Below, piece by piece: positions 7,424 to 16,365 of a stretch of 64,000 bases of DNA. Every line of letters begins with the position of its first letter. Position 1 is the first letter of the stretch. This stretch comes from Actinoplanes flavus. Its GTDB lineage: Bacteria; Actinomycetota; Actinomycetes; Mycobacteriales; Micromonosporaceae. The notes under the pieces are model-generated. The model was not told the DNA's origin and ran no database searches. It saw only the letters and a list, made by a program, of their open reading frames with translations. The DNA lies in contig NZ_JAGFNS010000039.1 in NCBI RefSeq assembly GCF_017592555.1, positions 1-64,000 on the forward strand, in the 5' to 3' direction. Both the position numbers and the translations under genes were made by a program.

Positions 7424-10231
7424 TCACGGGGTCCAGGGGTTCGCCACCGTCCAGGAACTGTCGGCGGACAGGGTCATCGGGCGGTCGAAGCCGGCTCCGG
7501 CGCCGGAGGCGATGAAGACCTGGGCGTCGAAGTGGCGCAGGTAGCTGCCCGGGAAGTTGATCGACTCGAAGGTGACGCCGGTGCCACCCAGGCCGGGCCG
7601 GGCGCAGAAGGTGGCGTCGCCGGCGAAGAGCGCCGACCCGTCGTTGGCCGCCAGGCGGATCCGGCTGGAGGCGTGGCGCAGGTACTGTCCGGGGAAATTG
7701 ACCGACTCGAAGGTGTAGCAGGACGAGTCGGCCAGGCCGCGGCGCAGCGTGACGGTGGCGTCCGCCTTGAGCAGGGCGGAGCTGCCGGCGGTCACCGGTT
7801 CGGTCCAGCCGAGGCTGTCGGCGTGCCGCAGGTAGCGGTCGGTGTACCCCCACGTGGTGACCTGGAGCGACCGCCGCACGTCGTAGGGCAGGAGCACCGA
7901 ACTGCGCCATTGGGCCGGGTTCGCGACGTTCCAGGTGGCGTCGGCCGCGAACGAGCCGCCGGTGTTCGCGTCGATCCGGACCTGGTCGTTGGCGTGCCGC
8001 AGGTACTGCCCCGGCTGGTTGGCCGCCTCGAAAGAGACCCCGCCGGCCGCCAGGCCCGGCCGGGAGCACCACGTGGCGTCCGCGGCGAACGAGCCGCCGG
8101 TGTCCGGGTCGAGCCGCACCACGCTGTTCGCGTGCCGCAGGAAGCGGCCCGGGTAGTTCACCGACTCGAACGAGTAGCAGCGCGGATCGGACAGACCGGC
8201 CACGGTACGGAACGACGCGTCCTGCCGCGGCCCGTCCCCACTGATCACGTCGGTACGCGCCAGCGAGTTCGCGTGCCGCAGGTGACGATCCGTGTAGCCG
8301 GGCGTGGTGACCTGGAAGGACCGTACGTGCCCGAGGGTGAGCGGCACCGCCGCGTTCTGGTTGCGCGACGCCCGGATCAGATCGGTCAGCGCCGCCCGCA
8401 CCCGGGCGGTGTCCACCTTCTGGATCTGCCGGTCGTAGGTGAGCAGCCCGTTGTACTCGCCCTCCACGTCGGTGATCTCGGTGTAGACGAACCCGGACAG
8501 CCCCTTGCTGGTCATCAGCCGCTGCGAGTCCCGGATCATGCCGGTGAACCGGTCGTTGAGATGCGCCGCGCCGGACATCTGCTCGTACGCGAAGAACTGC
8601 CCGTTGGGGCTGTACTCGTGCCCGGGCGTGCGCAGCCCGAGGCCACCGAACTCGCCGAGGATCGACACCCGGGTGGTGCTGGGACGGGGCGCGTCCGGTC
8701 CGGTGTAGATGTGCCAGTCGATGATGTCGCCGGTGCCGGGGTCGCCCTTGGAGGCGCAGCAGTTGTAGCCGCTGTGCGGGTTCATCAGGCGGGTCGGGTC
8801 GTAGGCCTTCAGGTCCCGGGTGACCCGCTGGGTGTCGGCGAGGTTCCACTCGCCCCACCCCTCGTTGAACGGCACGTAGGTGACCACGGCCGGCGAGAAC
8901 CGGTGCTCGTCGATGATCTCCCGGGCCTCGGTCTCGAACTGGGCGATCTGCGCGGCCGTGCGGTTGGCGTCGGCTGGCGGGGTGGACGGGATGTCCTGCC
9001 AGACCAGCAGGCCGAGGCGGTCGGCGTGGTAGTACCAGCGGGCCGGTTCCACCTTGATGTGCTTGCGGACCATGTTGAAGCCGAGGTCCTTGTGTTTCTG
9101 GAGGTCGAACTGGAGGGCCGCGTCGGTGGGTGCGGTGTAGAGACCGTCCGGCCAGTAGCCCTGGTCGAGGGTGCCGGCCTGGAAGACGAACTCGCCGTTG
9201 AGGGTGGGCCGCAACACCCCGTTCACCAGCTTGGTGCCGATCTCCCGCATGCCGAAGTAGCTGGTGACCTGGTCGACGGTGCTTCCCGCGGCGGTGCGCA
9301 GGGACACCCGCAGGTTGTAGAGGTACGGGTCGTCGGGGGACCAGCGGCGGGCGTTCGGCACCGGCACAGTGAAGTCGGTGAAGCCACCGGTCGCGGTGCC
9401 GACCACGGTGGTTCCGGTCATCGATTCGGCGAGCACGGTGTGCCCTGACACGTTTCCGCGCGCGAACACCCGTACCCGAACGGTGTTGTCGGCGATGTCG
9501 GGATAGATGTCGACCGAGTAGATCGAGGAGACCGGGGTCGGTTCGAGCCAGACGGTCTGCCAGATGCCGGAGACGGGCGTGTAGAAGATGCCGCTCGGGT
9601 TGTTGGTCTGCTTGCCGGTCGGCTGCTTCTCGCCACGCCCGTCGGTGGGGTCGTAGACGCGCACGACGATCTCGTTGGTGCCGCCGTTGAGCTGCGGCGT
9701 GACGTCCACCTCGAAGCGGTCGTAGCCGCCCTTGTGGGTGGTCACCTGGGTGCCGTTGACCCAGACGGTGGCCTCGTAGTCGACCGCGCCGAAGTGCAGC
9801 TGGACGCGGCGGCCGGCCCACCCGGCCGGGACCGTGAAGGTGCGCCGGTAGAACATCAGGTCACGGTTGTCGTTGCGCATGATCCCGGAGAGGGCGGACT
9901 CCACCGGGTAGGGCACCAGGATCCGCTCCGGCAGGGTCTGCCCGATCGGCGGCGCGGCGTTGCGGTTCACGTTGCCGGCGCTGTCGGTCGCCGGGTTGAG
10001 GAACTGCCACTCCCCGTTCAGCGACTGCCAGTCGGGGCGGATCATCTGCGGCCGCGGGTACTCCGGCAGCGGGTTGGTGGTGGACACCTGGCTGGTCCAC
10101 GGGGTGCTGAGCGGCGGCGTCTTGGGGACGACGGCCGCGGCGGGCGCGGCGGCGGCCACGAGCACGCTCGCGGCCAGGGTCAGGACGGCGACGGTACGGG
10201 CCACGAGCGGCCGCACGACGGATCGGCGCAT
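7424..10231 (-). CDS. Secreted GH2-family glycosidase with two AbfB (CBM42-like) modules
   Basis: An exported enzyme of 935 aa that should hydrolyse plant or cell-wall polysaccharide side chains. Order: basic signal peptide with an AAAAPAAA cleavage region (residues 1-33); sugar-binding and Ig-like GH2 domains; TIM barrel with the acid/base Glu457 in NEGWGEWN and the nucleophile Glu527 in GEFGG; then two AbfB repeats, recognisable by GYTDRHLRHA, NYPGRFLRHA and related copies, which in characterised proteins bind arabinofuranose. ATG at 10231 is preceded by GAGGAG and starts the signal peptide; upstream codons add an implausible extension. Beta-galactosidase, beta-glucuronidase or a beta-L-arabinosidase are all possible, with arabinan/arabinoxylan favoured by the AbfB tails. 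Confidence 0.85.
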   Translation of the reverse strand: MRRSVVRPLVARTVAVLTLAASVLVAAAAPAAAVVPKTPPLSTPWTSQVSTTNPLPEYPRPQMIRPDWQSLNGEWQFLNPATDSAGNVNRNAAPPIGQTLPERILVPYPVESALSGIMRNDNRDLMFYRRTFTVPAGWAGRRVQLHFGAVDYEATVWVNGTQVTTHKGGYDRFEVDVTPQLNGGTNEIVVRVYDPTDGRGEKQPTGKQTNNPSGIFYTPVSGIWQTVWLEPTPVSSIYSVDIYPDIADNTVRVRVFARGNVSGHTVLAESMTGTTVVGTATGGFTDFTVPVPNARRWSPDDPYLYNLRVSLRTAAGSTVDQVTSYFGMREIGTKLVNGVLRPTLNGEFVFQAGTLDQGYWPDGLYTAPTDAALQFDLQKHKDLGFNMVRKHIKVEPARWYYHADRLGLLVWQDIPSTPPADANRTAAQIAQFETEAREIIDEHRFSPAVVTYVPFNEGWGEWNLADTQRVTRDLKAYDPTRLMNPHSGYNCCASKGDPGTGDIIDWHIYTGPDAPRPSTTRVSILGEFGGLGLRTPGHEYSPNGQFFAYEQMSGAAHLNDRFTGMIRDSQRLMTSKGLSGFVYTEITDVEGEYNGLLTYDRQIQKVDTARVRAALTDLIRASRNQNAAVPLTLGHVRSFQVTTPGYTDRHLRHANSLARTDVISGDGPRQDASFRTVAGLSDPRCYSFESVNYPGRFLRHANSVVRLDPDTGGSFAADATWCSRPGLAAGGVSFEAANQPGQYLRHANDQVRIDANTGGSFAADATWNVANPAQWRSSVLLPYDVRRSLQVTTWGYTDRYLRHADSLGWTEPVTAGSSALLKADATVTLRRGLADSSCYTFESVNFPGQYLRHASSRIRLAANDGSALFAGDATFCARPGLGGTGVTFESINFPGSYLRHFDAQVFIASGAGAGFDRPMTLSADSSWTVANPWTP

Positions 10232-10382
10232 CGGACTCCTCGGGAACGGGCACGCCGAAGGCCCGGCGCACGACCGTCGGGTCGCGGGCCGGTGCGCGGC
10301 GCTGGGGACGGACGGGGACGGGCCGAACGTAAGTGAACCGGGAGAGCACCGGAACCCAGCAAAGACGAACAGGCTCGCACAC

Positions 10383-10412
10383 ATTCATCCACCGCCGTGG
10401 ATTATCTGTCAA
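10383..10412 (-). promoter_or_regulatory. Candidate promoter of the GH2 gene
   Basis: On the minus strand a perfect TTGACA (10412-10407) is followed after 17 bases by GATGAA (10389-10384). The -10 match is weak, so confidence rests on the -35. It would give a leader of about 145 bases. The 287-base gap shared with the divergent VOC gene shows no clear LacI-type operator. Confidence 0.35.
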
Positions 10413-10518
10413 GAGACCGAACCGTTTCCGGAACCGCGGCAGCCGACAATTTCGCGAAGACTGCCCAATGTCGGCCATCCGGTCGGCGCTACCGCCCTGA
10501 GCAGCGCAAGATCCAGGA

Positions 10519-11010
10519 ATGACCGACCTCGCCGCCCTCGAAGCCGCCCGCCACCGCATCCGCGAGGACCACCTGCGGCCCGCGGCCGAACGGCCACCCT
10601 CCACCGCCCGCGGCCTGCACCACACCGCCCTGATCAGCAGCGATGTGGAGCAGACCGTCCGCTTCTACCAGGACCTGCTCGGTTTCCCGTTGACCGAGCT
10701 GATCGAGAACCGGGACTACCCCGGCTCGTCACACTTCTTCTTCGACATCGGCAACGGCAACCTGCTGGCCTTCTTCGACCTGCCCGGCCTGGACCTCGGC
10801 CCGTACGCCGAAGTGCTGGGCGGCCTGCACCACATGGCCATATCGGTGGCCCCGGAACGCTGGGACGAGCTGGTCCAGCGGCTCGCCGGCGCGGGCGTCG
10901 AGCACACCGTGCACAGCGGCGTCTCGGTCTACTTCCGCGACCCGGACGGCGCCCGCATCGAGCTGATCGCCGACCCGCTGGGCGAGATGTACGGCACGAA
11001 GGTCCTCTGA
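10519..11010 (+). CDS. VOC (glyoxalase/bleomycin-resistance fold) family protein
   Basis: A 163-aa vicinal-oxygen-chelate protein made of the two usual beta-alpha-beta-beta-beta repeats. Candidate metal ligands are the His residues in RGLHHTALIS and LHHMAISV and the Glu in DPDGARIELIAD. Members act as dioxygenases, glyoxalases or antibiotic-binding proteins, and the sequence does not decide which. The ATG at 10519 has AGGA directly before it, which is close. The gene stands alone, divergent from the GH2 gene. The N-terminal 35 residues before the first repeat are charged and probably helical. Confidence 0.8.
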   Translation: MTDLAALEAARHRIREDHLRPAAERPPSTARGLHHTALISSDVEQTVRFYQDLLGFPLTELIENRDYPGSSHFFFDIGNGNLLAFFDLPGLDLGPYAEVLGGLHHMAISVAPERWDELVQRLAGAGVEHTVHSGVSVYFRDPDGARIELIADPLGEMYGTKVL

Positions 11011-11154
11011 CGCCGTACCGTCGTCACCCCGGAGGGATGAGACCCTGTCAGTTCCGGCACGAACATTGCCGTCGTGTTAACGGGGTCCCGGATGGATCTT
11101 CTGCGATAAGGTCGGCGCGATCGCCCCACATCGATACGGAACGGAGGACATCCG

Positions 11155-11790
11155 GTGACCGAGCTGCCGGCCCGCGAGAGCCGGGCGTTCCTCCAGCGTG
11201 CGGTGCGGTTCCTGGCCGAAGAGGCGCGGGTCGACCAGTTCCTCGACATCGGCGCCGGCCTGCCCAGCGGCGGCAACACCCACGAGATCGCACAGCGCCG
11301 GGTGCCGCACGCCCGGGTCCTCTACGTCGACAACGACCCGGCGGTCGGCGTACCGGCCCGTGCGCTGCTGACCGGCACCGCGACCTACCTCGAGGAGGAT
11401 CTGCGCAACCCGGGCGCCATCCTCGACCACCCGCTGCTCAAGGAGACCCTCGACCTGAACCGGCCGGTCGGGCTGATCCTCATCGCCGTCCTGCACCTGC
11501 TGCCCGACCAGGTACGGGCCCGGGAGATCGTCCGCGAACTGCTCGCCGCGCTCCCGTCCGGCAGCTACCTGGCCGCCACCAACCCCACCCTCGACCACGG
11601 CACGCCCGACACGACGCCGGCCGCCGGCAGAGCACGCAGCCGGGCCGAGTTCGCCGAGTTCTTCACCGGGCTGGGCCTGATCGGCCCGGGCATCGTGCCG
11701 GTCTCCGAATGGCTCCCCGAGGTCCCGGCACACCAGCGGCCCGCACCCGAACAGGTCGCCGTCTACGGGGCGGTCGGCCGCAAACCCTGA
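11155..11790 (+). CDS. SAM-dependent methyltransferase (Methyltransf_19 type), N-terminally short
   Basis: Belongs to the actinomycete S-adenosyl-methyltransferase family, recognisable from FLDIGAGLPSGGNTHE (SAM loop), the acidic VLYVDNDP after strand beta-2 and the C-terminal PVSEWLPE with VYGAVGRKP. Family members are normally about 260-280 aa and begin with a YDYxLGGKDNF segment; this 211-aa protein lacks that part. GTG at 11155 has a strong GGAGG eight bases upstream, so the short form looks like a genuine gene rather than a missed start. The 144 bases before it contain no recognisable remnant. Its 3' end overlaps the convergent acetyltransferase gene by 28 bases. The substrate is unknown for the whole family. 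Confidence 0.75.
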   Translation: MTELPARESRAFLQRAVRFLAEEARVDQFLDIGAGLPSGGNTHEIAQRRVPHARVLYVDNDPAVGVPARALLTGTATYLEEDLRNPGAILDHPLLKETLDLNRPVGLILIAVLHLLPDQVRAREIVRELLAALPSGSYLAATNPTLDHGTPDTTPAAGRARSRAEFAEFFTGLGLIGPGIVPVSEWLPEVPAHQRPAPEQVAVYGAVGRKP

Positions 11791-12296
11791 TCGTCCAGGC
11801 CGCGGCGGTAACGCACCTCGGCCAGCGGAAAACCCCGCGAGTCGTCGACCTTCCGCGCCCCGTCCGGGCGCCACCCGGCCGCCTCGTAGAACCGCCGCGC
11901 CCGCACATTCGAACCCAGCACCCACAGCGTCGCCGCACCGAAGCCGGCATCCGCCAGATGTCGCAGCGCGGCGGCCATCAGCGCCCGGCCCGCCCCGCGT
12001 CCCCAGTGCTCCGGCAGCAGATAGATCGCGGTGATCTCGCCGACCCCCGCCTCGCCGTCCCGGCTCCCCCGGAGCGCGGCGAACCCCACCGGCACACCAC
12101 CGTCGTCCCACACCAGCACCGCGGCCGGCGGGCTGATCCCGGACAGCCAGCTTCGCCACCCGGGCTCCCGGTCGGCCGGATCCAGGGAATCCAGATAGTC
12201 ACCGGGGACCTGGCCCGCGTACGCCACCTGCCAGGTGCGCACGTGCACGACCGCCAGCGCGGCGGCGTCGTCCAGGGTCGCCTGCCGAATCACCAT
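11763..12296 (-). CDS. GNAT-family N-acetyltransferase
   Basis: Transfers an acetyl group from acetyl-CoA to an amine; acceptor unknown. The 177-aa protein has the GNAT fold with motif A LPEHWGRGAGRALM, the pyrophosphate-binding RGxGxA-type turn, and the C-terminal FYEAAGWRPDG. The ATG at 12296 follows the stop of the upstream secreted-protein gene by two bases, so the two are probably co-transcribed and coupled. GTG one codon later is an alternative. The 3' end overlaps the opposing methyltransferase gene, an arrangement that makes antisense interference possible. Confidence 0.82.
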   Translation of the reverse strand: MVIRQATLDDAAALAVVHVRTWQVAYAGQVPGDYLDSLDPADREPGWRSWLSGISPPAAVLVWDDGGVPVGFAALRGSRDGEAGVGEITAIYLLPEHWGRGAGRALMAAALRHLADAGFGAATLWVLGSNVRARRFYEAAGWRPDGARKVDDSRGFPLAEVRYRRGLDDQGLRPTAP

Positions 12297-12298
12297 GG

Positions 12299-13153
12299 TC
12301 AGTTGTGATACCGCTTCGCCTCGGTCACCCGTTGACGCCACGCGGCACGGATCGCGTCCAATGCGGACCGATGCCGACGCTCCCAGTCGTCCAGGCGCTC
12401 GCCGACGATCCGCACGGCGATGTCGTAGGCCGGGCGCCGGCAGTCGGCATCGGCGGCGTGAACAGCGGCGATCTCGGCGACCGCCTCGTCCCAGCCGGGG
12501 TTCGGGGGCGGGTCCAGGCGGGGCGCGTAGAGGAGATCGATGCGTGCGCCGGGCACGTCGTACCCGTACCTCTGCTTCATGCATTTCGGATAACGGCGCA
12601 TGCCGTCGCGCACACCCGGATCCCGGTTCACGATCTCCGCCAGCTCGGTGAAGCCGCTCAGCTCGTCGACGGCCGGATGCGGCGGATCGGGATCCTGGTA
12701 ATCGCGGTTGCCGAACCGCTCCCGGCAATTGTCCAGACCCGGCGGCGGCGGGGTGGCGTAGTCATAGAGGCCGGACTCCCACACCCGGGCGGCGGCCAGC
12801 TCGTTCAGCGCCTGGATCCGGCCACGGTCGGTCAGCGAGTCGAAAACCGTGCCGTAGCCGGTGCCGAAACCCAGATCGGCGTCGGAGAAATCGCGGTAGA
12901 AATCCACATACGGATGGCGCTGGTAGGGCTTCCCGAGAACCCGCATGCAGGCCTCGATGCCACCCTCCACCCGGTGATAGTTGACCAGCAGGTGCGCCCG
13001 GCGCTCCACCACGTTCCCGGAGATCTCCAGCGTCAGCCGGTCCAGCCGGGCCGCGACAGCCGCGGGATCGGAGGCCTCGGCGCCCACCGCCGGCGACACC
13101 GTTCCGGCCAGGACCAAAGCCCAGATCAACGCCGCGACGATCCGACGCCCCAT
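12299..13153 (-). CDS. Secreted protein of unknown function
   Basis: A 284-aa protein that starts with a signal peptide (MGRRIVAALIWALVLAGTVSPAVGA). The mature part holds four cysteines (IEACM, LDNCRERF, YPKCMKQ, DADCRRP), enough for two disulfides, and many aromatic and charged residues, as in extracellular enzymes or binding proteins. I do not recognise the family. Start choice is uncertain: ATG at 13153 gives the best signal peptide, while GTG at 13180 or TTG at 13192 would extend it, and none has a strong ribosome binding site. The product of the coupled downstream GNAT gene is cytosolic, so the pair gives little functional hint. Confidence 0.65.
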   Translation of the reverse strand: MGRRIVAALIWALVLAGTVSPAVGAEASDPAAVAARLDRLTLEISGNVVERRAHLLVNYHRVEGGIEACMRVLGKPYQRHPYVDFYRDFSDADLGFGTGYGTVFDSLTDRGRIQALNELAAARVWESGLYDYATPPPPGLDNCRERFGNRDYQDPDPPHPAVDELSGFTELAEIVNRDPGVRDGMRRYPKCMKQRYGYDVPGARIDLLYAPRLDPPPNPGWDEAVAEIAAVHAADADCRRPAYDIAVRIVGERLDDWERRHRSALDAIRAAWRQRVTEAKRYHN

Positions 13154-13337
13154 ACCGGTCCAACGAGGGGATTCCGGCACGGTTACGGCCAAAATTCATT
13201 CGATCGTACGGGTCTGCCGAGTCCCGCCGCTCCCCGCGATCCGGGTGCGGGTCCAGGTTGTGCCGCGACCGCCGGGCTTACCTGCCCACTCGGGCTCGCG
13301 ACCGGCTGCCGGCGCCGGGCCGCGGCCCGGCCCGGGC

Positions 13338-13417
13338 CGACGCGACCCGACCCGACGCGACCCGACCCGACGCGACCCGACGCGACGCGGCCCGACGCGA
13401 CGCGGCCCGACGCGGCC
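13338..13417. repeat. Degenerate 15-bp tandem repeat in intergenic DNA
   Basis: Units of the form CGACGCGACCCGACC, then CGACGCGGCC variants, run for about 80 bases. It lies in the 387-base gap between two leftward genes, together with the hairpin at 13482. I see no gene in this gap. Confidence 0.7.
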
Positions 13418-13481
13418 TCCCCATCACGGTGACTCGCGGGCTGATCTTTCCGATCGCGGGCCGTTCTTCCCGGGAGCTCGC

Positions 13482-13527
13482 GTGACGGTGGCCTGGGCGC
13501 CGCCCTTTTCGCCCGGGCCACCGTCAC
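13482..13527 (-). terminator. Hairpin terminator of the repeat-rich secreted-protein gene
   Basis: GTGACGGTGGCCTGGGC (13482-13498) pairs with 13511-13527 with one mismatch in 17 bp; the loop is 12 bases. It lies 14 bases past the stop of the leftward gene. There is no T tract, as is common in actinomycetes. Confidence 0.75.
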
Positions 13528-13540
13528 GGCTCTCGGAGGG

Positions 13541-14416
13541 TCAGCGGCCCCGGGTCGTGGTGGCCGCTTCGCCGGCGGCACCCTGCTCAGCGGCGCCCTC
13601 ATCGGCAGCGCCGGCGTCAGCGGCACCGTCGTCGGCGGCACCCTCCTCAGTAGCACCCTCCTCAGCGGCACCTCCCTCAGCGGCACCTCCCTCAGCGGCA
13701 CCTTCCTCAGCGGCACCCTCATCGGCAGCGCCGCCGCCGGCGCCGGCGACCGCCTTGGCGTCGGCGAGGGCCAGGCAGGACTGGAGCAGGGCCTGCTGAG
13801 CGGAGGCCACGGCTACCGCGGCGGCGTCCTGAGCACCGGCGGCACCTTCCTCAGCGGCGCCTTCCTCAGCGGCACCCTCCTGAGCGGCACCCTCCTCGGC
13901 GTTGCCCTTCCCGGCGTTACCCTTCCCGGCGTTGCCCGCCTTTCCGGCCTTTCCGCCCTTTCCGGCCTTTCCAGCGGCCCTGAGCACCTTGAGGTACTTC
14001 TTGGCGAGCGCGCGGTTCTCCGCCTTCGCGGCGGCCGGGTCCTCGGCAGCCTCGGCGGCCTCCTCCGCACCGGCTTCACCGGCGGCCGCGGCCACATCCG
14101 CGGCGAAGGTGTCACACGCCGCCTCGAGTGCGACGGCCGAAGCGGCGGCCGCCTCCCCGGGGGCCTGCGCCTGCACCGGGGCCAGTTCCTCACCGTCGCA
14201 GATCACGCTGCCCGCGTTGACCTGAAGTTCCGTACATTGCGAGACGTCGAACTGCTGACCGTCGACACTCACCAGATCGGCGGCCTTCGTCTCGGTGCCG
14301 GCCGAAGCCAGTTGCACACCGGTCACCCCGCTGACCACCAACACTCCCGCGACCACCACCGCGCCGATCGTCTTCCGCCGACTGTCCGGGTTCCGTCGGT
14401 ACGAGCGCGCCCTCAT
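13541..14416 (-). CDS. Secreted Ala/Glu/Gly pentapeptide-repeat-like low-complexity protein
   Basis: A 291-aa protein with a basic N-terminus and a signal-anchor or signal peptide (TIGAVVVAGVLVVSGVTGVQLASA), a short folded part with cysteine pairs (SQCTEL, SVICDGEE, ALEAACDTF, QSCLALAD), a lysine-rich GKAGKGG block, and long runs of the five-residue unit EGAAE/EGGAA/DDGAA on both sides of the last Cys. The repeats are strongly acidic while the GKAGN block is basic, so the protein is bipolar. ATG at 14416 has GAGGAG five bases upstream. No family or function is recognised. The repeats are encoded by 15-bp DNA units and are likely to vary in number between strains. This is not the Rfr-type pentapeptide family. 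Confidence 0.7.
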   Translation of the reverse strand: MRARSYRRNPDSRRKTIGAVVVAGVLVVSGVTGVQLASAGTETKAADLVSVDGQQFDVSQCTELQVNAGSVICDGEELAPVQAQAPGEAAAASAVALEAACDTFAADVAAAAGEAGAEEAAEAAEDPAAAKAENRALAKKYLKVLRAAGKAGKGGKAGKAGNAGKGNAGKGNAEEGAAQEGAAEEGAAEEGAAGAQDAAAVAVASAQQALLQSCLALADAKAVAGAGGGAADEGAAEEGAAEGGAAEGGAAEEGATEEGAADDGAADAGAADEGAAEQGAAGEAATTTRGR

Positions 14417-14681
14417 AATCACTCCTCGTCGTTGGACGTCGATGTCATCGGTTGGGGGGCCATACGGGATCCGGCGGCCGGACGGTTCAACGCAAACTTC
14501 GCGGACCCCTCCCGCAGGACCTCTCCAGCCCCGATGTCACCGCAGCTCAGCGACCATGTGTGCCACGCCTGGAAAATGTTCTCGACGAAGCACGAACCGT
14601 CCTCCGATCGATGCTCACGCTGACCGGCTACGCAGAGTGATTCATGCTGGGCGATCAATTTCGCGCGCTATGGTGGTCGCG

Positions 14682-15242
14682 ATGGAGATCCCCGGGCTCG
14701 GCCCCGTCGTGCACGACGAGCACCTGGGCTGGTTTCGCAGTGCCCCCGTGCCGGTGCCGGTGCTGGGTGGCGCGCTGTGCCGGATCGCGGTCGAGGGCTA
14801 TGACGGCGGCCTCGACTTTCACGCCGCGATCCGCACGTTCCTGGCCCTCGACAGCAGCGCGCTGACCGCGGCCGCCCCCGCGATCTTCGAGTACTACCGC
14901 GACATCATCGAGGAGGTCCGCGCCTGCGGCGAGGAGGACGAGCTGTATGCCGACGTCCCCGGCCCCGATCAGGTCCTCGACTACGTGACACTCGGGACCG
15001 AACCCGTGGTCGTCCGTGATCCGCACGCCGACCGCCGGGTCTACGTGCGGGTGGCCTGCGACTGCGACTGGGAGGAGGAACACGGCCTCGACCTGGTCTT
15101 CCGCGACGGTGCCGCGATCACCCTGGTCGGCCCGTCCACCGGCACACTGCGCAATCTGGGCACCTTCGACGAACTCACCGAAGACGTGATCTACCGCCGC
15201 CGACCCTCCAGGACACGAAGCACCGGGCCGGGAGAAGGATGA
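14682..15242 (+). CDS. Hypothetical acidic cytosolic protein
   Basis: A 186-aa acidic protein that opens MEIPGLGPVVHDEHLGW and later contains ACDCDWEEEHGLDLVFRDG, an arrangement reminiscent of the DUF6985-type proteins often found near polymorphic-toxin immunity genes; this is a tentative resemblance. It has no signal peptide or membrane segment. ATG at 14682 is preferred over ATG at 14670 (four codons longer); neither has a clear ribosome binding site. It is the only rightward gene in the repeat-rich island and diverges from the pentapeptide-unit protein. The 265-base gap upstream shows no operator that I can recognise. Confidence 0.65.
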   Translation: MEIPGLGPVVHDEHLGWFRSAPVPVPVLGGALCRIAVEGYDGGLDFHAAIRTFLALDSSALTAAAPAIFEYYRDIIEEVRACGEEDELYADVPGPDQVLDYVTLGTEPVVVRDPHADRRVYVRVACDCDWEEEHGLDLVFRDGAAITLVGPSTGTLRNLGTFDELTEDVIYRRRPSRTRSTGPGEG

Positions 15243-15302
15243 GCGCCCCCGAGCCGCTCGGCCCGGAAGCGCCCACCACTGGTCAACAGTTCCAGCGCGT
15301 TG

Positions 15303-16256
15303 TCAGAGGTTTCGATCCGCAGCGATACGGTCCTCGATGGAGGGACCGTCCGGCTCCATGTCCTCGATCTTGTGTACGGCCGCCCTCGCGACCTTCTTGA
15401 GCTCCCGCTCGCGCGGTTCCTCCAAACCGATCAGGCCCACGGTCATGGACAGGTCGTCCTGCGCGACGATCACCAGCTTGCCGTACAGGGTCATCTCGAA
15501 ATCGGCGTCGGTGACCTCGAGAACCATGGAGACGCCGGCGGAGTCGTCACCGAGACGCGGGTTCCATTTGAGCGGCGTCATGGTGAGCTCGACGCCCTCC
15601 TGCTCGATCCTCGGGCAGTTCTCGAGCACCTCGATCGTGTCGTCGACCATGTCAGCGGCGATCTCCGGCCCCGTGTCGGCCAGAAGCTCCAGAGCGAACA
15701 GGCCCTTCTCCTCGTTGACGAACACAGCGGCGGCACTCTCGCCCTGCTCCTTCCCCGGCTCCCGAACCTCGACCGGCTCCCGAACCGTCGCCGGCTCCCG
15801 CAGGTCCGCCGGTTCCCGCAGCTCGGCCTGGTCCCGAACCCCCGCCGGATCCCGCAGCTCGGCCTGGTCCCGAACCCCCGCCGGATCCCGCAGCTCGGCC
15901 TGGTCCCGAACCCCCGCCGGCTCTCGCAGCTTGGTCTGGTCCCGCAGCTTCGCCGGCTCGGCGTTCGGCCCCTGGTCCGGCATCTCGGCGATCGACGCGG
16001 CGGCCGGGACGGAGCAGAGATCCTGGTCCACGTCGTAGCCCGCAAGCACCTCCCGGAACAACTCGTCGGCGTCCGGCAGATCCTGGGCGACGTACCCCCT
16101 CGGCAGGTCCTCCTCGGTGAGCAGCGATTCCTCGAGATCCGAGCCCATCCCGACGGCCGGCCCCGCCACAGCCGGGACGGCCGGGACGGTAGCGACCGAC
16201 AGGCCGAGACCCACGGAAAACGCCATAACTGTTGAGAACTTCTTCAATACCCCCAT
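15303..16256 (-). CDS. Secreted protein with 12-residue internal repeats
   Basis: A 317-aa exported protein: signal peptide (FSTVMAFSVGLGLSVATVPAVPAVAG), an acidic N-terminal domain with one Cys, then a run of the repeat LRDPAGVRDQAE and shorter relatives (REPATV, REPVEV) over roughly residues 105-165, then a C-terminal domain (about 175-317) with a second Cys and a mixed alpha/beta appearance. The repeat alternates Arg and Asp/Glu and may form an extended charged stalk or a coiled coil. Two-domain secreted proteins of this kind in Micromonosporaceae are uncharacterised; I assign no function. ATG at 16256 has AGAGGA eleven bases upstream; an ATG five bases earlier is out of frame. Confidence 0.7.
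   Translation of the reverse strand: MGVLKKFSTVMAFSVGLGLSVATVPAVPAVAGPAVGMGSDLEESLLTEEDLPRGYVAQDLPDADELFREVLAGYDVDQDLCSVPAAASIAEMPDQGPNAEPAKLRDQTKLREPAGVRDQAELRDPAGVRDQAELRDPAGVRDQAELREPADLREPATVREPVEVREPGKEQGESAAAVFVNEEKGLFALELLADTGPEIAADMVDDTIEVLENCPRIEQEGVELTMTPLKWNPRLGDDSAGVSMVLEVTDADFEMTLYGKLVIVAQDDLSMTVGLIGLEEPRERELKKVARAAVHKIEDMEPDGPSIEDRIAADRNL
15818..15925. repeat. 36-bp tandem repeat inside the secreted-protein gene
   Basis: Three consecutive 36-bp units begin at 15818, 15854 and 15890, nearly identical at the DNA level. Each encodes 12 residues. Such identity suggests recent expansion by slippage or recombination. Confidence 0.85.
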
Positions 16257-16365
16257 TCCATGAATTTTCCTCTACCCCTCACGTCGCCGCTCGACTTTCG
16301 CCGACCGCAGATCACCAACGCCCCCGAAAGCACCGAGCATCCAAGCCCAGCACCAGGCGAACTCC

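Noticed and set aside
4316..9448. 1710-codon ORF on the plus strand
   Set aside because: It is antisense to the GH94, small membrane and GH2 genes, which have clear catalytic motifs; its translation is Arg/Val/Gly/Asp-rich with no domain, an effect of high GC at third positions.
10415..10445. LacI-type operator near TTTCCGGAACC before the GH2 gene
   Set aside because: Only the eight-base core TTCCGGAA is symmetric; the flanks do not match, so there is no convincing dyad.
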